A stretch of 64,000 bases of DNA from Cotesia glomerata (lineage: Eukaryota; Arthropoda; Insecta; Hymenoptera; Braconidae). The DNA lies in assembly GCF_020080835.1 (NCBI RefSeq), contig NC_058164.1, positions 17,850,688 through 17,914,687 of the forward strand, given 5' to 3'. This document shows, piece by piece, positions 10,558-21,814 of this stretch (its first letter is position 1; the number at the start of each line of letters is the position of its first letter). The notes below the pieces were generated by a model. That model made no database searches and was not told where the DNA came from. It saw only the letters and a program-made list of their open reading frames with translations. Made by a program: the position numbers and the translations under genes.

Positions 10558-12766
10558 TATATATATAAAGAAAGATAAAAAAGATAGCGAAATATGAAGT
10601 AAGAGCAACAGGTTTCTAAGATAAAAATAGCGCGACTTTCGAGGTCTTGAGCTGGATAGTTGATTAAAATGATAGAACCAACTATAAAAAAAATAAAAAA
10701 TAAAAACAAAAATACAGATCAAATAATAACATAAGAATGAATTTTATGTTAATAAAATGTATTGATGTGAATTTTTCCCACTCGTCCCACTTAACAGTGG
10801 CTTAATCAATAAAGAATACTTAGAGAGATTCATGTAGGGAGTTTTTGTTATGGGTGTCAAAGTGGGATATTGTTTCTGATACATTTTCGTTTTTCTAATG
10901 AAGTGGATTTATCAAAAGGTTAATTAACGATTTAAGTCAACAATCAAAACATGTATACTTTAGGTGTAGGAATAAATGAAAAAGTACAAAAATAGAAGAA
11001 AAAAATAGTCATAAATTTTTATTATACATAATAAGGTGAAAACGTTATACCTAAATATAAAAATTGTAAATATAAAAAAAGAAATAATCAGGATACAGTT
11101 CACCAGTTTCCAGTGTAAATATTATAAAATATTGCATTATTCAGCAACTATAGGGGATAAAAACAGTCAAACTTACTTTTCTTTTGGGTGTACAGCCGAT
11201 AATCGAAAACGTGAAGTGAACTGAGCTACCATGAATAACAACGATGACGTCGTTTAGTTATAAAGTGCTTCAGTTAGGCGTTCGACAGTATTTTTCTGCG
11301 CCGGCGCTACTAAATTCTATGTGATTTTATACATGTATGTATGAATGTATTTACACGTACATACACTATGCATATGTGTATTTCGAATCAGTTCGACTAC
11401 CAACTATCTAACAACAATGTGCTTGTATCTGAGTATATCGTTTTAGGGTGACCTCTTTAAATGACATCATCATTTATTGCCTTATATAACAATTCCTTTT
11501 TTGTGAAAAAAGTAAAAATTTTTCGATACAAACGGGAATGATTTTACTTAACTATATTTTATTTGCTCTGAATATTCCTTAATTTTTGACAAATTCTACA
11601 TAACAGTCATTAGGTATTGGAGAAAATAAATATTAAATAAAATTGGAAAACAATTCGGGTTATGCCATTCTTGGTTTCAGTTTTAACCGTTAGTAGGTCT
11701 AACTAAACTAAATTCGATAAGTTCTAATCTGATCAAGCAATTTCCGTAAAAGTTCAAATATGTTAAAAAACCTTAAGTACGACTATAATCGGAAATTTTA
11801 GTTTTTACTTTACTAACATTGGTTTTGGACAATATTCTTTGACTAGATAGTTGAACGACCCTGAAAAGAGAATTCGACAATACATGAACTAGACAGTTAA
11901 GCAGGTATGGGAGTTAAGTCGAAATAATGAGATCAATTTAAAATTTTTAGGATCGGTAGAAATATATTTAATACGTATTGTGTTAAAATTTCAGAGACCT
12001 AGGATTCATAGTTTAGTTATAAAACAAGATTTAAAACAGGTCATTTAACATTGTAATGACATACCAAATCTCACAACTACTCTTGTTTTAATAAATTTCA
12101 CGATGAAAAAATAATGAGAAAGCTTCGAAAAACTCATTGTAAGAAAAAAAAAAATTTTCAAAAATTATTGAAAAAATAAAATTAAGTTGAGGGTACTTAG
12201 TTATAAAAATAATTGAGTTTGAAAAATCTAAATTAAAAAAAAATAGTCAGCCATAGCAAATGTGGGTTATGTTGACGGCAACGCCGTACATGGTGGGTCG
12301 CGCGGGAAATTTAAAGCTTCAATGAAATAGGTTAAAAGAAATATCAAATAGGTTAAGAAAAGTATTATAAAATTGTTGTTATTTATTATAAAACATAACA
12401 TAATTAAATAATCAATATTTTAATGCTTTAATATTTTAATATTTTTAATAGCATTACTTGTAAACATAATACACACGTACACATCACAAACACGAATAGA
12501 GCAGTCAACGCATGCGCAACCGCGATAAAATTTATTGCGTTGCCAAACTTTTTAAAAAATATTTAAAATTAAAAAACTTATTATTTTATTCAAATTTAAA
12601 ATAAATTATCAATTATTTGATAATAATATAGTTATTTAATGCATAAAAGATTATTTCAGTAAGCTAAATTTCATTAAATCACTAGAAAAAACTTGTTAAG
12701 TTTTCTGAAAGTACAGTCTCGAACAAAAGTAATTCTTCTCAAGTCACGTACTATAGTATAGCTATA
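10558..12766. other. Gene-free intergenic DNA
   Basis: Both strands are rich in stops and homopolymers. The words GGCAACGCCGTAC (12268) and TTGCGTTGCC (12534) are inverted relatives, which may mark a decayed element of about 270 bases. No gene, RNA or clean repeat border was found. Confidence 0.4.
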
Positions 12767-13216
12767 TACAGGGTGTCCCAAAAGTCACGGACGCCATTGT
12801 AGCATGTGATGAAAAAAATAATTCTGAGACGAAAAGTCCTTAGCCATTTTTCAATTAACCGCATAGATAATTAATTATTAATTAAAAATAACGTCTCTTC
12901 ATTTGTTAGAGAGAGAGCGCCAGTGTCCAGTAAAGTATGTGCCAAACAAAGACACAACTAACTGTATGACTAACTAGTTTCTATAGCTAACGTAGTCACA
13001 CATATTTATTTACACATTCACACGTGCAAGCGTCTTCGTTGGAACGCACTTGACTTGACACTAGTGCTCTCTCTCTAACGCATAAAAGGACGTTATTTTA
13101 ATTAATAATTAATTATCTATGCGTCTGATTAAAAAATGGCTAAGGACTTTTCGTCTCAGAATTATTTTGTTTATCAGATGCTACAATGGCGTCCGTTACT
13201 TCTGGGACACTCTGTA
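12767..13216. mobile_element. ACAGGGTGTCCC MITE, copy 2
   Basis: Same ends and inverted arms as the copies at 10101 and 33482. It lies 45 bases from the left end of the ISL2EU-like transposon. The 79-codon frame at 13119-13358 crosses the MITE border and is not a gene. Confidence 0.85.
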
Positions 13217-13455
13217 TATGCATTGTGAGATGAAACTCAGTGAACGGACTGTATGTCCTATTGGGATCCTTAGAATTTCGATACGCCAACTAGCGGATAA
13301 AACTGTAACCTCTCAAGGTAGGCTACTGTGTCAATGTTTACATCTGTTAAAAATATAAATAGTACGTTCTTGATTAAATTCAATAAGATAATATTGTTGC
13401 GAGTCCCAAAATTATCTTCGTCTTATAATCAAGACATTATTTATTACTTTTAAAA

Positions 13456-15116
13456 ATGGAATTTCCATCTAAACCAAGTAAAAGCCATATCTATTGTTGC
13501 GTGTATGGTTGTAAAAGTCGTGCATGTAAAAATGAAACTGTTCGATTTTATAATTTTCCACAAAAAAATGAAAGTGTGATTATTTTAAAAAATAAATTTA
13601 ATCAAGAAGAAAAACTCGATCGTTTTAAAGCATGGGTCAAAGTTTTAAAAATCGGTAAAACTGTTTCAAAAACAATGAGGGTATGTTCTTTACATTTTTT
13701 TGCAGAGGATTACGTTCCATCAAGTAAGTATTTTCTTCGTTTATCATTATTAATATTTCTAGCAAAAATTAAAATAATTATAATTATTGTTATGTTTAAG
13801 ATTGCAAAGTGCGTAGATTGAAAAAAAATGCAGTTCCATCGATTAATCTGCCGTCTAGTACAGTTGATACAACTCTAAGCCCATCTACAGTTGAGCAGAA
13901 CTCTCGAAGGCTACTAAGATTACATAATCGGTCAACTAAAAAAGAAAACTTAAATAAAGTTCATCAAGACATGCATTACAAAAAGCACCATTCTTCCGGT
14001 TGTTTTGAACTTAGTGAAGACAATATCCATTTAGCTAATGAAGAGATGATAAATGAGAACACCATGCAATGTCCTGTAGCTGAAAAAAATGATAATATTG
14101 ATTTATTAATTCCATCAAACACTGTAAACAGTTGTCTCAAAATTAAAGATGCAGCAACCCAGTTTCCAGAAGTTAAAGAAATAGAAAAACAATTTCAGAA
14201 TGTGAGCGTTCAAGTTTCAATAGGGTCAATCATACCAAAATTTTCAAGTTTTATTACAACTAATGATGAATTAAGCACGATGACAGGAATACCCAACTTC
14301 CAATTATTAAACACAATAAAAAAGTTAGTCGATAGAAGAACTTCATTTCATTCGAACTCCAAATTTGATAATCTAGAAATAATCGTAATGACATTTATGA
14401 AGCTTAAACAAAACATGTCATACGCATTATTGGCAGTTTTCTTTAAAATTTGTATCCCTGAAACTTGTCGAGAAAGAATTCTTAATATGATCGATGTTTT
14501 GCATGCATGTTTGAAGCCTGCTATTTATTGGCCAAGTAAAGACAATATGTCGAGAAATATGCCCCAATGCTTCAAGGATTTTTCAAATGTTCGTGCTGTT
14601 ATTGACTGTATTGAAATACCGATACAAAAGTTCAAAAATTTATGCTGTCAACTTAACACTTATTCTTATTACAAAAGTTGTTATACACTAAAATTTATGA
14701 CAGCTGTAACTCCGGCAGGATTAATTTCATTCATTAGCAAACCATATGGGGGTCGATCTTCAGACAATGTTATTTGCGAACAAAGTGAAATTCTAAAAAT
14801 GATGGACAAAAATGACGACTTGATGGTTGATCGAGGATTTACTGTTGGTGAATTGTGTAAAAAACATGATGTAAATTTAATTATACCTCCATTTCTGAAA
14901 CAAAAACAACAGTTTTCACAAGCAGAAGCGATAACAGGACGATGAATAGCCAAAGCACGAGTTCATATTGAAAGGAGTAATCAAAGAATTAAATACTTTC
15001 AGATACTTTCTTCCAAAATGCCCACCGGACTAGTCTTCAAATCTGAAGAAATATTTACCATTGTTTGTGCCGTTGTAAATTTAAGTAATCCTATTTTAAA
15101 AAATGACAAATTTTAA
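13456..15116 (+). pseudogene. THAP-domain DDE transposase (two exons, one in-frame stop)
   Basis: This encodes the transposase expected to bind the element ends and carry out cutting and joining in the nucleus. Exon 1 (13456-13723) is a THAP zinc finger: C14/C15 and C19, F34-P35, W60 and the C77-x2-H80 pair. A GTAAGT donor at 13724 and AAAG acceptor at 13809 join it in frame to exon 2. Exon 2 carries a low-complexity linker and a DDE_Tnp_4-type catalytic domain: first Asp in VIDCIEIPI, then YGGRSSD, second Asp in MVDRGF. A TGA at 14943-14945 interrupts the frame right after AITGR; the frame continues for 56 codons, including the HIERSNQR motif with the presumed catalytic Glu. Without readthrough the product would lack that residue. 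Ends 155 bases from the convergent nuclease gene. Confidence 0.85.
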
Positions 15117-17224
15117 TTTATAAAATAAGTGTATAAAAATTATAAAAATATGTTTTTTTTTTTTTATAACCTCATCTATTTTTACATTGCACAAAATACA
15201 TGACTTCATATTAAAATAGATACTTAATATTGTACATAGTTATTATAATAAAAATTAATTGAAGAAACAATTATTCTTCATCTGGTTGTTCCAGTTCTTT
15301 TTCACAAACATTGTGCAACATAAATTTAAAATATATTAATTTCAATGAAAATAATAAATCTTGAGTAAATTTGTAATCGAAGCTAATAGGAATGATTTTA
15401 ATGGTTTTATCAAATGAAGAATATATTATGAAATCGGTGGATGGTACATTTACGAGTGCCATGTTCATTTGAACTTGAGCATAATAAGAGTGCTTTTTTT
15501 TTAAAGTTACTTGATCATCTTTTACTTCCAACCATTTTATTTGTTCAATTACATCATCAACACTTTTTTTTTCCTTCAGTGGGGCATTTTATTTCTAAAA
15601 TTTTATATGTTTTGTTATTTTTAAAAACTGCTCCATCTGGAGAGCATCCTAGCCAAGGATTACTTTTGGAAACGATCAAACCACACTGAATTACTTCATC
15701 GGATATCTGTTCTTCATAAATTTCATGAGCTAAAGGTTCATGTTCAAGACCGTATTTTGTAGCAGCATTACTAAATGAAGCTTCAAAAAAGTGATCTAAA
15801 GATTTTTTCTTCCAATCTGGCTGTTTATCATTGCGATAAGTATAAATTTTATAGGCAGTACTCGCCGTTATCCTCAACTGTCTTTCTTTTAGCCATACAC
15901 TATGAAATTTATACGATTCTTCACAGATTGTTCGAACATCAGATGACAGACGAGTAAATACTTTTTGACAACATTCTTTAATTGAAAATTTGATTTTTAA
16001 TTCACTTAATTTCGAAAGTAATTTAGACGTCTCTTGATTTTTTATAATGGCCATTAATTTTTCAGCGGATATTGTTATCTTGTTATCAAGAGCTTTCACA
16101 GGATCATGTCTTCCGATTCTAAATATAATAAGAAAAAAAAAAGAAAAAAAAAAAAAAAAGAAAATATTATTTTGTTTGAGAAAAAACAACTTTATTCAAA
16201 AACTTATTTTACCCTGTACTTGTGATGTCAAAATTAATATTTTAAATCACAAAATGTTGTGGACAAATATAAACCTATCTTCAATTAAGTTTACGGACAT
16301 TGTTCAATAAAAACAAAAAAACTGCTCACTATAAGTCAATTAGTATAGATAAATTATTTCGATATTCAATGTATAAATAATAATAGAAAAAAATTTTTAA
16401 AAATCAAAATTACGTTACGAAAAAGTAAATTTTAATAATATAAATATTAAAAAAAATTGTTTTTTGATTTGTCGAAAATTTAAGTAGCAAAATTTCTAAA
16501 ATTAATATAATAATGGAATTTAACTACTCACAATGATTGTTTTTTTCAATAGATATTCTGATATAAAATGTATAAATGCCAAAAAGCTTGTAAAAAAATT
16601 AAAAACGCTATGCTTAAAATTCATTAGTAAATCGTAGTAAATAAATATATGCCAAAAAAATAGTTGAAAAATTAATGACAATACTTAAAACAAAATTAAA
16701 AAATCGTTGCATTTACATGTGCAGAGCTAAAGCTGATAATGGATTATCATTAATCATTATTTGTCTGAATTCTTCTTCATTATCATGGTCAGTTTGTTGT
16801 ATAGCATCTGCAGTATTTTCTAAAGTAGGTTCCGAATCATCATACTCGTTTGTATTATCAGCTTCACCAGGGTCCACGAAATGTACACCTTCTGTTACTT
16901 GTAATGCTACGTCGAGGTTATTTAAGGTGCAACTTTTTACTTTATTACGCTTTAATTTTCTTTCCTGTGATAATTCTATTTTGTTCGCAAGACAGTGATG
17001 TGTCATCAAAGGGTTCATGTCATATTGTTGAATATCAGACTTTTTTGGAGCATTCCACGCACACTTTTTGTCCGTGCAGGAGATAACTTTTAGATTCTCC
17101 AACTCATTTCTGAAAAAATTAATGCCCATCAATAAACTTTTAACAATATTACATTCATAATAATTATTGAATAGATATAAAATATAAATCAATAACAATA
17201 ATTATAAAAATATTAGCTGACTCG

Positions 17225-17242
17225 GCCACGCGTTGCTGTGGC
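17225..17242 (-). terminator. Helitron 3' hairpin
   Basis: GCCAC GCGTTGCT GTGGC forms a 5-bp GC-rich stem nine bases before the CTAA end. This is the standard Helitron 3' transposition terminator structure. Confidence 0.85.
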
Positions 17243-17253
17243 TAAAGTTTTTG

Positions 17254-17814
17254 TTATATTACATTTTGGAAGCAAGAATTAAATTTGCGTATCTTACGCA
17301 AAAATAATTTGGAATCATCTGAATTGCCAGTAAGAGGGGATAATAAAGGCTCCGGCGGAGCAGGTAGAGGTGACAGCACAACTTTTCCTGATACGCAGCA
17401 CATGCCGGCTGCTTCATTCCGAAATTTCAATGCCTGACAATATTGACATACTTTATCCATTCCATCGATAGCAATTTTTGAATGCGCTGAGTAGTTAATA
17501 TCTGGTGCATATTCAAAGGCAAGCCGAACGAATGATGCACGTGTTAATGAGCGGCTGATCCGTTGCCTTTGTCGATCTAGTACTCGTACTGTAGCTATGT
17601 TTCGTTCTCGTGCCGCTCTTGTTCTCGTAATATTCTGTTGCAGACGTTTGTCACGCTGTTCTTGAGATTCTTGTGCACGACTTTCTGCAGTCCTGATTCT
17701 TTGAGCTGCATTTCTTGTTTCGATTTGTTCTGGTAATTGCTGAGCTCTTTCAACACGTTTGCGTCGTGACCCTTTGCTGCTCGCGTTGTTGAGGTTAGAT
17801 TTTTTCGGTGGCAT
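17254..17814 (-). pseudogene. Helitron Rep/helicase N-terminal fragment, copy 1
   Basis: A 186-codon frame. The first ~100 residues are basic and Arg/Gln/Glu-rich with repeated ESRAQESQEQR-like segments, likely a helical DNA-binding region. The C-terminal part has a zinc-finger-like CQYCQAL...GMCC block, then GKVVLSPLPAPPEPL and FLRKIRKFNSCFQ, the conserved N-terminal signature of animal Helitron proteins. The Rep nuclease (HUH) and helicase domains that should follow are missing; the frame stops 41 bases before the Helitron end. It could only act as a dominant-negative DNA-binding fragment, if expressed. Confidence 0.8.
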
Positions 17815-18053
17815 TTGACTGAAAATAATAATTTAATCGTTTAAATATTAGAAAAAGGAACTGAAAAACATGTTATCATAGCACATTGAAATAATAAGTG
17901 CAAAATAATTTTCAATGGAGGTTAAATAAAAATAATATAAAAATTTTTGTACAATTATTGAAAAAGTGTGGGGAGCTTTGTGCCATTTTCTCATTGATAT
18001 ATTAATTAACTTTTATAAAACTATGTGATATTACTTACATGTATAAATTGAAA

Positions 18054-18299
18054 TTATTGTTTCTGTGCTCCTACTGTGGCTATGTCTCGTTCTCCTGCTG
18101 CTCTTGTTCTTATGATATTCTCTTGAAGACGTTCGTTACACTGTTCTTGAGATTCTTGTGCATGACCTTCTGCTGTCCTGATTCTTTGAGCTGGATTTCT
18201 TGATTCAATTTGTTCTGCCAACTGATGGGCTCTTTTAATACGTTTGCGTCGTGCCTCTCTGGTGCTCGCGTTGTTGAGGTTAGATTTTTTCCGTGGCAT
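18054..18299 (-). pseudogene. Helitron N-terminal fragment, copy 2
   Basis: The 81 codons repeat the start of the fragment at 17254-17814 (both begin MP.KKSNLNNAS and share QRIRTAE..AQESQEQ), then diverge after ATVGAQ. The non-coding stretches after each copy (17815-18050, 18300-18410 and 18450-18660) also resemble each other, so the 5' part of the Helitron gene was tandemly duplicated two to three times within the element. Confidence 0.7.
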
Positions 18300-19859
18300 T
18301 TGACTGAAAATAATAAATTAATCATTTAAATATGAGAAAAAAAAAAATTGAAAATCATTCTAATTAACTTTTATAATTATGTGATAATACTGACATGTAC
18401 ATATTTAAATTATAGAGTTTAAATAATAATTTCAATAAGAATTGAAATACTAATTTAATCGTTTAAATATAAGAAAAAAAATCTGAAAAACTTGTTATCA
18501 TAGCACATTGAAATAATAAGTGCTAAATATTTTTTAATAGAGGTTAAATAAAGACAATAAAAAAAAATATTTGTACAACTATTGAAAAAGTGTAGGAAAT
18601 TGTGTATCATTTTTGCATTGACATTTTAATTAAATTTTATAATTATGTGATAATACTTACATACATATATTCAAATTAAATTATAAAGTTTTGATCAATG
18701 AAGCACAAATAAGTAAAAAACAGGATTAATTTTACTGTATTATCTTCATTATAATATGAATGCAATTTACACTTCAGTCTAAGTAACACGTGGCCGGCTA
18801 TGCTAACACCAAAAATTTAAAAAGTGGAAATAATTGAATTATACGGTATTTCGTTCACTACAAAATAAATTTAATTAATTTTATAGCGTCAACAACACGT
18901 GGTAATTATGCTGTTAAAATGTAGCTTATATGACACGTTCGTAGATTTACCATAGCAGCGCCATCTATTGGTTACTTACTCAACCCAGTCGAAAGGTATC
19001 GACATCTGTTAGAATCATTTGGAGTTAACAGATAATTGTGACTGTCAAATAATAACAGACAAATAATTAGCAATAAATTAAAATTGCGACTATAATTTGA
19101 GATTTAAACTATCCTATCTCTCAAGTTGGATCGAACTGCACATGGTGTGCAAATTTTATTATAATCGGTTAAGTGGTTTAGGAGTCCATTGAGGACAAAC
19201 ATTGTGACACGAGATTTATATATATTAAGATAATACTTACCGGTTCAAATAAAACAGCGTTGCTACAACATGCTTACACGCACCACCTAAACCAGCTTTG
19301 CCAGAGCAACTCATACCCATGATTCTTCCATCTTTCATAATCTCACCATTAATTTCATGAGGATCATCTCTGATACTTGACGATTGGAGACAAAATGCAA
19401 TAATTTTTAAACTATTTTTTTCCTCGCTAACCTTACCGCAGTTTAACAGGTGTCCTTGATTGATGATATTTTCACCACCAGTAAAATTTTTACTATGGGG
19501 TGTAGCACCAACATAACTACAGATTTCTTGAATTGAGATACGCATTTTTTTATTCGATAATACTCAATATAAATAATTAATTAAATAAAAATAATTATCG
19601 AAACATAAATATTCCGGCTAATTTTATATTGTAAACATTGACAGAAGCCTACTTTGAGTAGTTCACTTTTTAGCCACGAGATGACTAATATTTAAGCCAC
19701 ACCCATCCTTAGGATCCCAATACTTCCTTAACCAAGGTTATTTGTCTAGAATAGAAGCGAACTTGGATAAGATCCTTGACCCCAAAAAGGGGTAATCCTT
19801 CAAAGACACCAACCGATAAAGTTATCGGTAGTGTAGAATTTCCATCCACTAAACCCCCC

Positions 19860-20540
19860 CCCCTCTCCTTATTCCCCACGCTCCTTGCAGAGAAGACTGG
19901 GTTAGAACCGCGTTAGCATTACTTCAATCCAATCTCTGCTGCGTCCAATCCCTGCTGCGTCTTACGACGTTCTCTTCTGTTTTACTGGTCCCTCTCGGAA
20001 ATTGTTTCCATCAGGAGCGCCACGCGTAGACTGCATCTTCATTCCAGTCTTCTTTTCTCTTTATCATTTGGTTCACTAAGCTCGCAGGGTTGAGAGCCTT
20101 GTCTATAGTTGCTTCGGTATTTTCTCTGCGATTTCTCCAGCATTCGCACTCAAAAAATGTGTGCTTGATGTCGTCGGTTTTGTCCGAGCAGTACTTGCAT
20201 CTGTCCATCTACCCTTGTCGCAATTATTCCATCTGTCCTCCCATTCCTTCTGTGTTCCTGCCTTTGTTCTTGCTCTGGTATTGTTCGTGTTTTCTCCTCC
20301 CGTTTTGAGGTCGTACAGTTTTTCCCTTTTGAATGCTAGAAGGTTGATGGGGGAGCCCCTTTAAGACCAGTACATCTGCTTTGGAGATTGTGCGATAGAC
20401 GCAAGTCACCCTGAGCGCTCCTCACCGTTGTATTGCTGCTATCTTCTGCCGATGAGTCTTCTGCTTTCGAATATCTGCTCATACTTCCGCTCCATAGAGC
20501 AGGTTGAGAGAACAACTTCAAGTTTTGTTAAATGAAGAAT
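19860..20540 (-). pseudogene. Decayed non-LTR retrotransposon 3' end
   Basis: Read on the minus strand, 20530-20340 gives LLYGAEV, then a stop, then HRQKIAAIQR, a second stop, GALRVTCVYRTIS: the region after the reverse transcriptase of I/Jockey/R1-type LINE ORF2 proteins. Residues further on (20208-20011) form the C-terminal C-x2-C...H...C knuckle, CKYCSDKTDDIKHTFFEC. A C/T-rich tract at 19853-19870 would be the 3' untranslated region. Both internal stops are TGA. It is unrelated at the sequence level to the AC-targeted LINEs below. Confidence 0.65.
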
Positions 20541-20565
20541 AAATTTCATTTTTCCATTTCTTTAG

Positions 20566-20730
20566 GAATTGAAAAAATACTCGACAGAAACTGACCTCTT
20601 CTTCAATATATTCCTAAATCGCTTCATGAATAAGAGATCATTCACAGCTTCTTGCATTGAAGACTTATTATTCACGCAAGCAAAATCATTTTTCAGACGT
20701 AGATTCACTTCGTTAGTGCTAATAGAGTAA
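20566..20730 (+). other. Unidentified exon-like open stretch
   Basis: After a TTTCTTTAG acceptor-like word there are 54 open codons with a balanced composition (ELKKYSTETDLFFN... to LVLIE, stop). No family was recognised. A second such stretch is at 25169-25351, on the far side of the two TTAA elements; both may be remnants of one older gene or element split by those insertions. Confidence 0.25.
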
Positions 20731-20907
20731 CCTAACCACGAGCAAAATACGAACTTGTGTATCACGGAGTACTTAATACTTCCGAAAAATATGGCCAGAG
20801 GCAATCGATGTAAGGTTTACTATACGATTTTCGGTCGGAAACGAACTGATGTTTGGTTGACGTTAATGCGTTTGTATATGATTTGGATTATATTAAAAAT
20901 GGATTAA

Positions 20908-21810
20908 GGGGGTATTCTGGTCTAGAAATTTGAAAAAATTGATTTTTTTTTGCATATTTTCAAAGTTTAGACCCTTAAGAACATGTCCTTAAATGGATTT
21001 TTCAAAATTCGAATTATTTTCGGAGATACAGTAGATTTTGTGATGCAGCATCTAAGCCGGCCGATCGGAGTGAGTCACACAATTGTGAGCTTCTGCTTCT
21101 TCAAAAAAAGGCAGAACAGCTCGATTAGCGGAAAGAACTTCGCAAAACGTCGAGTATGAAGAAGAAGAAGGCCCAATGTATGGATCTGGGATCACCAATT
21201 AATCCAAAGTAAGTATTAAATATTATTATCTGAGTTATTCTACTAGAATTGTTTCTCAAACTTTAAACGCGTTTTTCTCGAAACTACTTTTTTTGAAGTT
21301 GTGGACATGATAACTCAAGTTCTACGAAACAGATTCCGTTGAAATTTGGTGGGAATCTTCTTTATATATCTCTCTATCGCGTCTGTCTTGGATTTAAAAA
21401 AATTTCAATTTGGAGTATTTTTAAAAAATTCAAAAAGGTAAAAAAGGGGTAAAAAAAATTGATATTTCATGTCGATGCCATTTTGTGATTTTTTTTTTTT
21501 TTCTTGGCTAAGGTCAATGCGATAGCGACATCTTTACTAATTGAGAATTTTTTTAATTTTTTTATTCCAGATCACTACAAGGGCTGGAATCATGTCAACC
21601 AGGGTGCACCGTTTTTTTTTTGTAGCCCCCACTTAACCGACCTGTAATTTTTCGAATTTCTCATTTTTTTTGTTTTTTTAATTTTTTTTTATATTCTTGA
21701 AATGTCAATAAACATCATATAAAAAAACGGATGGTAAAAATATTTTTCCTTTTTTTTTATGCTAGTTTGAAAAATGCCTAAAATTTAGGCTTCTAGACCA
21801 GAATACCCCC
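20908..21810 (+). mobile_element. TTAA element, internally deleted copy
   Basis: Bounded by TTAA (20904-20907 and 21811-21814) and by inverted ends GGGGGTATTCTGGTCTAGAA. It has the same ends and flanking sequence as the long neighbour at 21815-24657 but keeps only the tail of the transposase gene (about 21090-21205: GRTARLAERTSQN...YGSGI). It is a deletion derivative that could be mobilised in trans. Confidence 0.9.
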
Positions 21811-21814
21811 TTAA

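Larger units (their letters stand above)
17213..19230 (-). mobile_element. Non-autonomous Helitron inside the nuclease intron
   Basis: On the minus strand the element begins TCTTAATATATATAAATCTC and ends with a GCCAC-loop-GTGGC hairpin (17225-17242) followed by CTAA; the flanking bases are A and T, exactly as Helitrons insert between A and T. It carries only the N-terminal part of the Helitron protein, in two partial copies, plus repeated non-coding intervals. It must depend on another Helitron for rolling-circle transposition. It sits wholly inside intron 1 of the nuclease gene, so it need not have disrupted the coding sequence. Confidence 0.9.
15271..19545 (-). pseudogene. SWIM zinc finger + YqaJ-type nuclease (three exons, one frameshift)
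   Basis: This is the accessory nuclease of the transposon. Exon 1 (19545-19241) carries a SWIM zinc finger, seen as MSCSGKAGLGGACKHVVATL. A CCG|GTAAGT donor leads to a 2.1-kb intron now filled by a Helitron. Exon 2 (17109-16717) continues in frame after TTTTTTCAG and contains CTDKKCAWN and an acidic tail. A GTAAAT donor and TATATTTAG acceptor lead to exon 3 (from 16118), which has the YqaJ/lambda-exonuclease PD-(D/E)XK elements: RITAS, GLEHEPLA, LGCSPDG and ILEIKCP. A nine-A run on the coding strand (15564-15572) is out of register by one; beyond it the frame resumes as SVDDVIEQIKWLEVKDD and KKHSYYAQVQ to a stop at 15271. The lesion could be a true indel or a homopolymer sequencing error. Confidence 0.8.
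13262..19719. mobile_element. ISL2EU-like DNA transposon, 6.5 kb, two genes
   Basis: The left border reads AT|TGGGATCCTTAG and the right border, inverted, AT|TGGGATCCTAAGG: short terminal inverted repeats with a 2-bp AT target duplication. A second matching block lies inside each end (GTAGGCT..TG..TCAATGTTTACA at about 13320 and, inverted, at about 19630-19660). Between them are a THAP/DDE transposase on the plus strand and a convergent SWIM/YqaJ nuclease on the minus strand. That gene pair and the AT duplication match the ISL2EU group of the PIF/Harbinger-related (PHIS) transposons. Both genes carry single lesions, so the copy is probably immobile. A Helitron (17213-19230) later entered the nuclease intron. 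Confidence 0.8.

Noticed and set aside
13119..13358. 79-codon plus-strand frame
   Set aside because: It starts in the arm of an ACAGGGTGTCCC MITE and crosses into the next transposon border.
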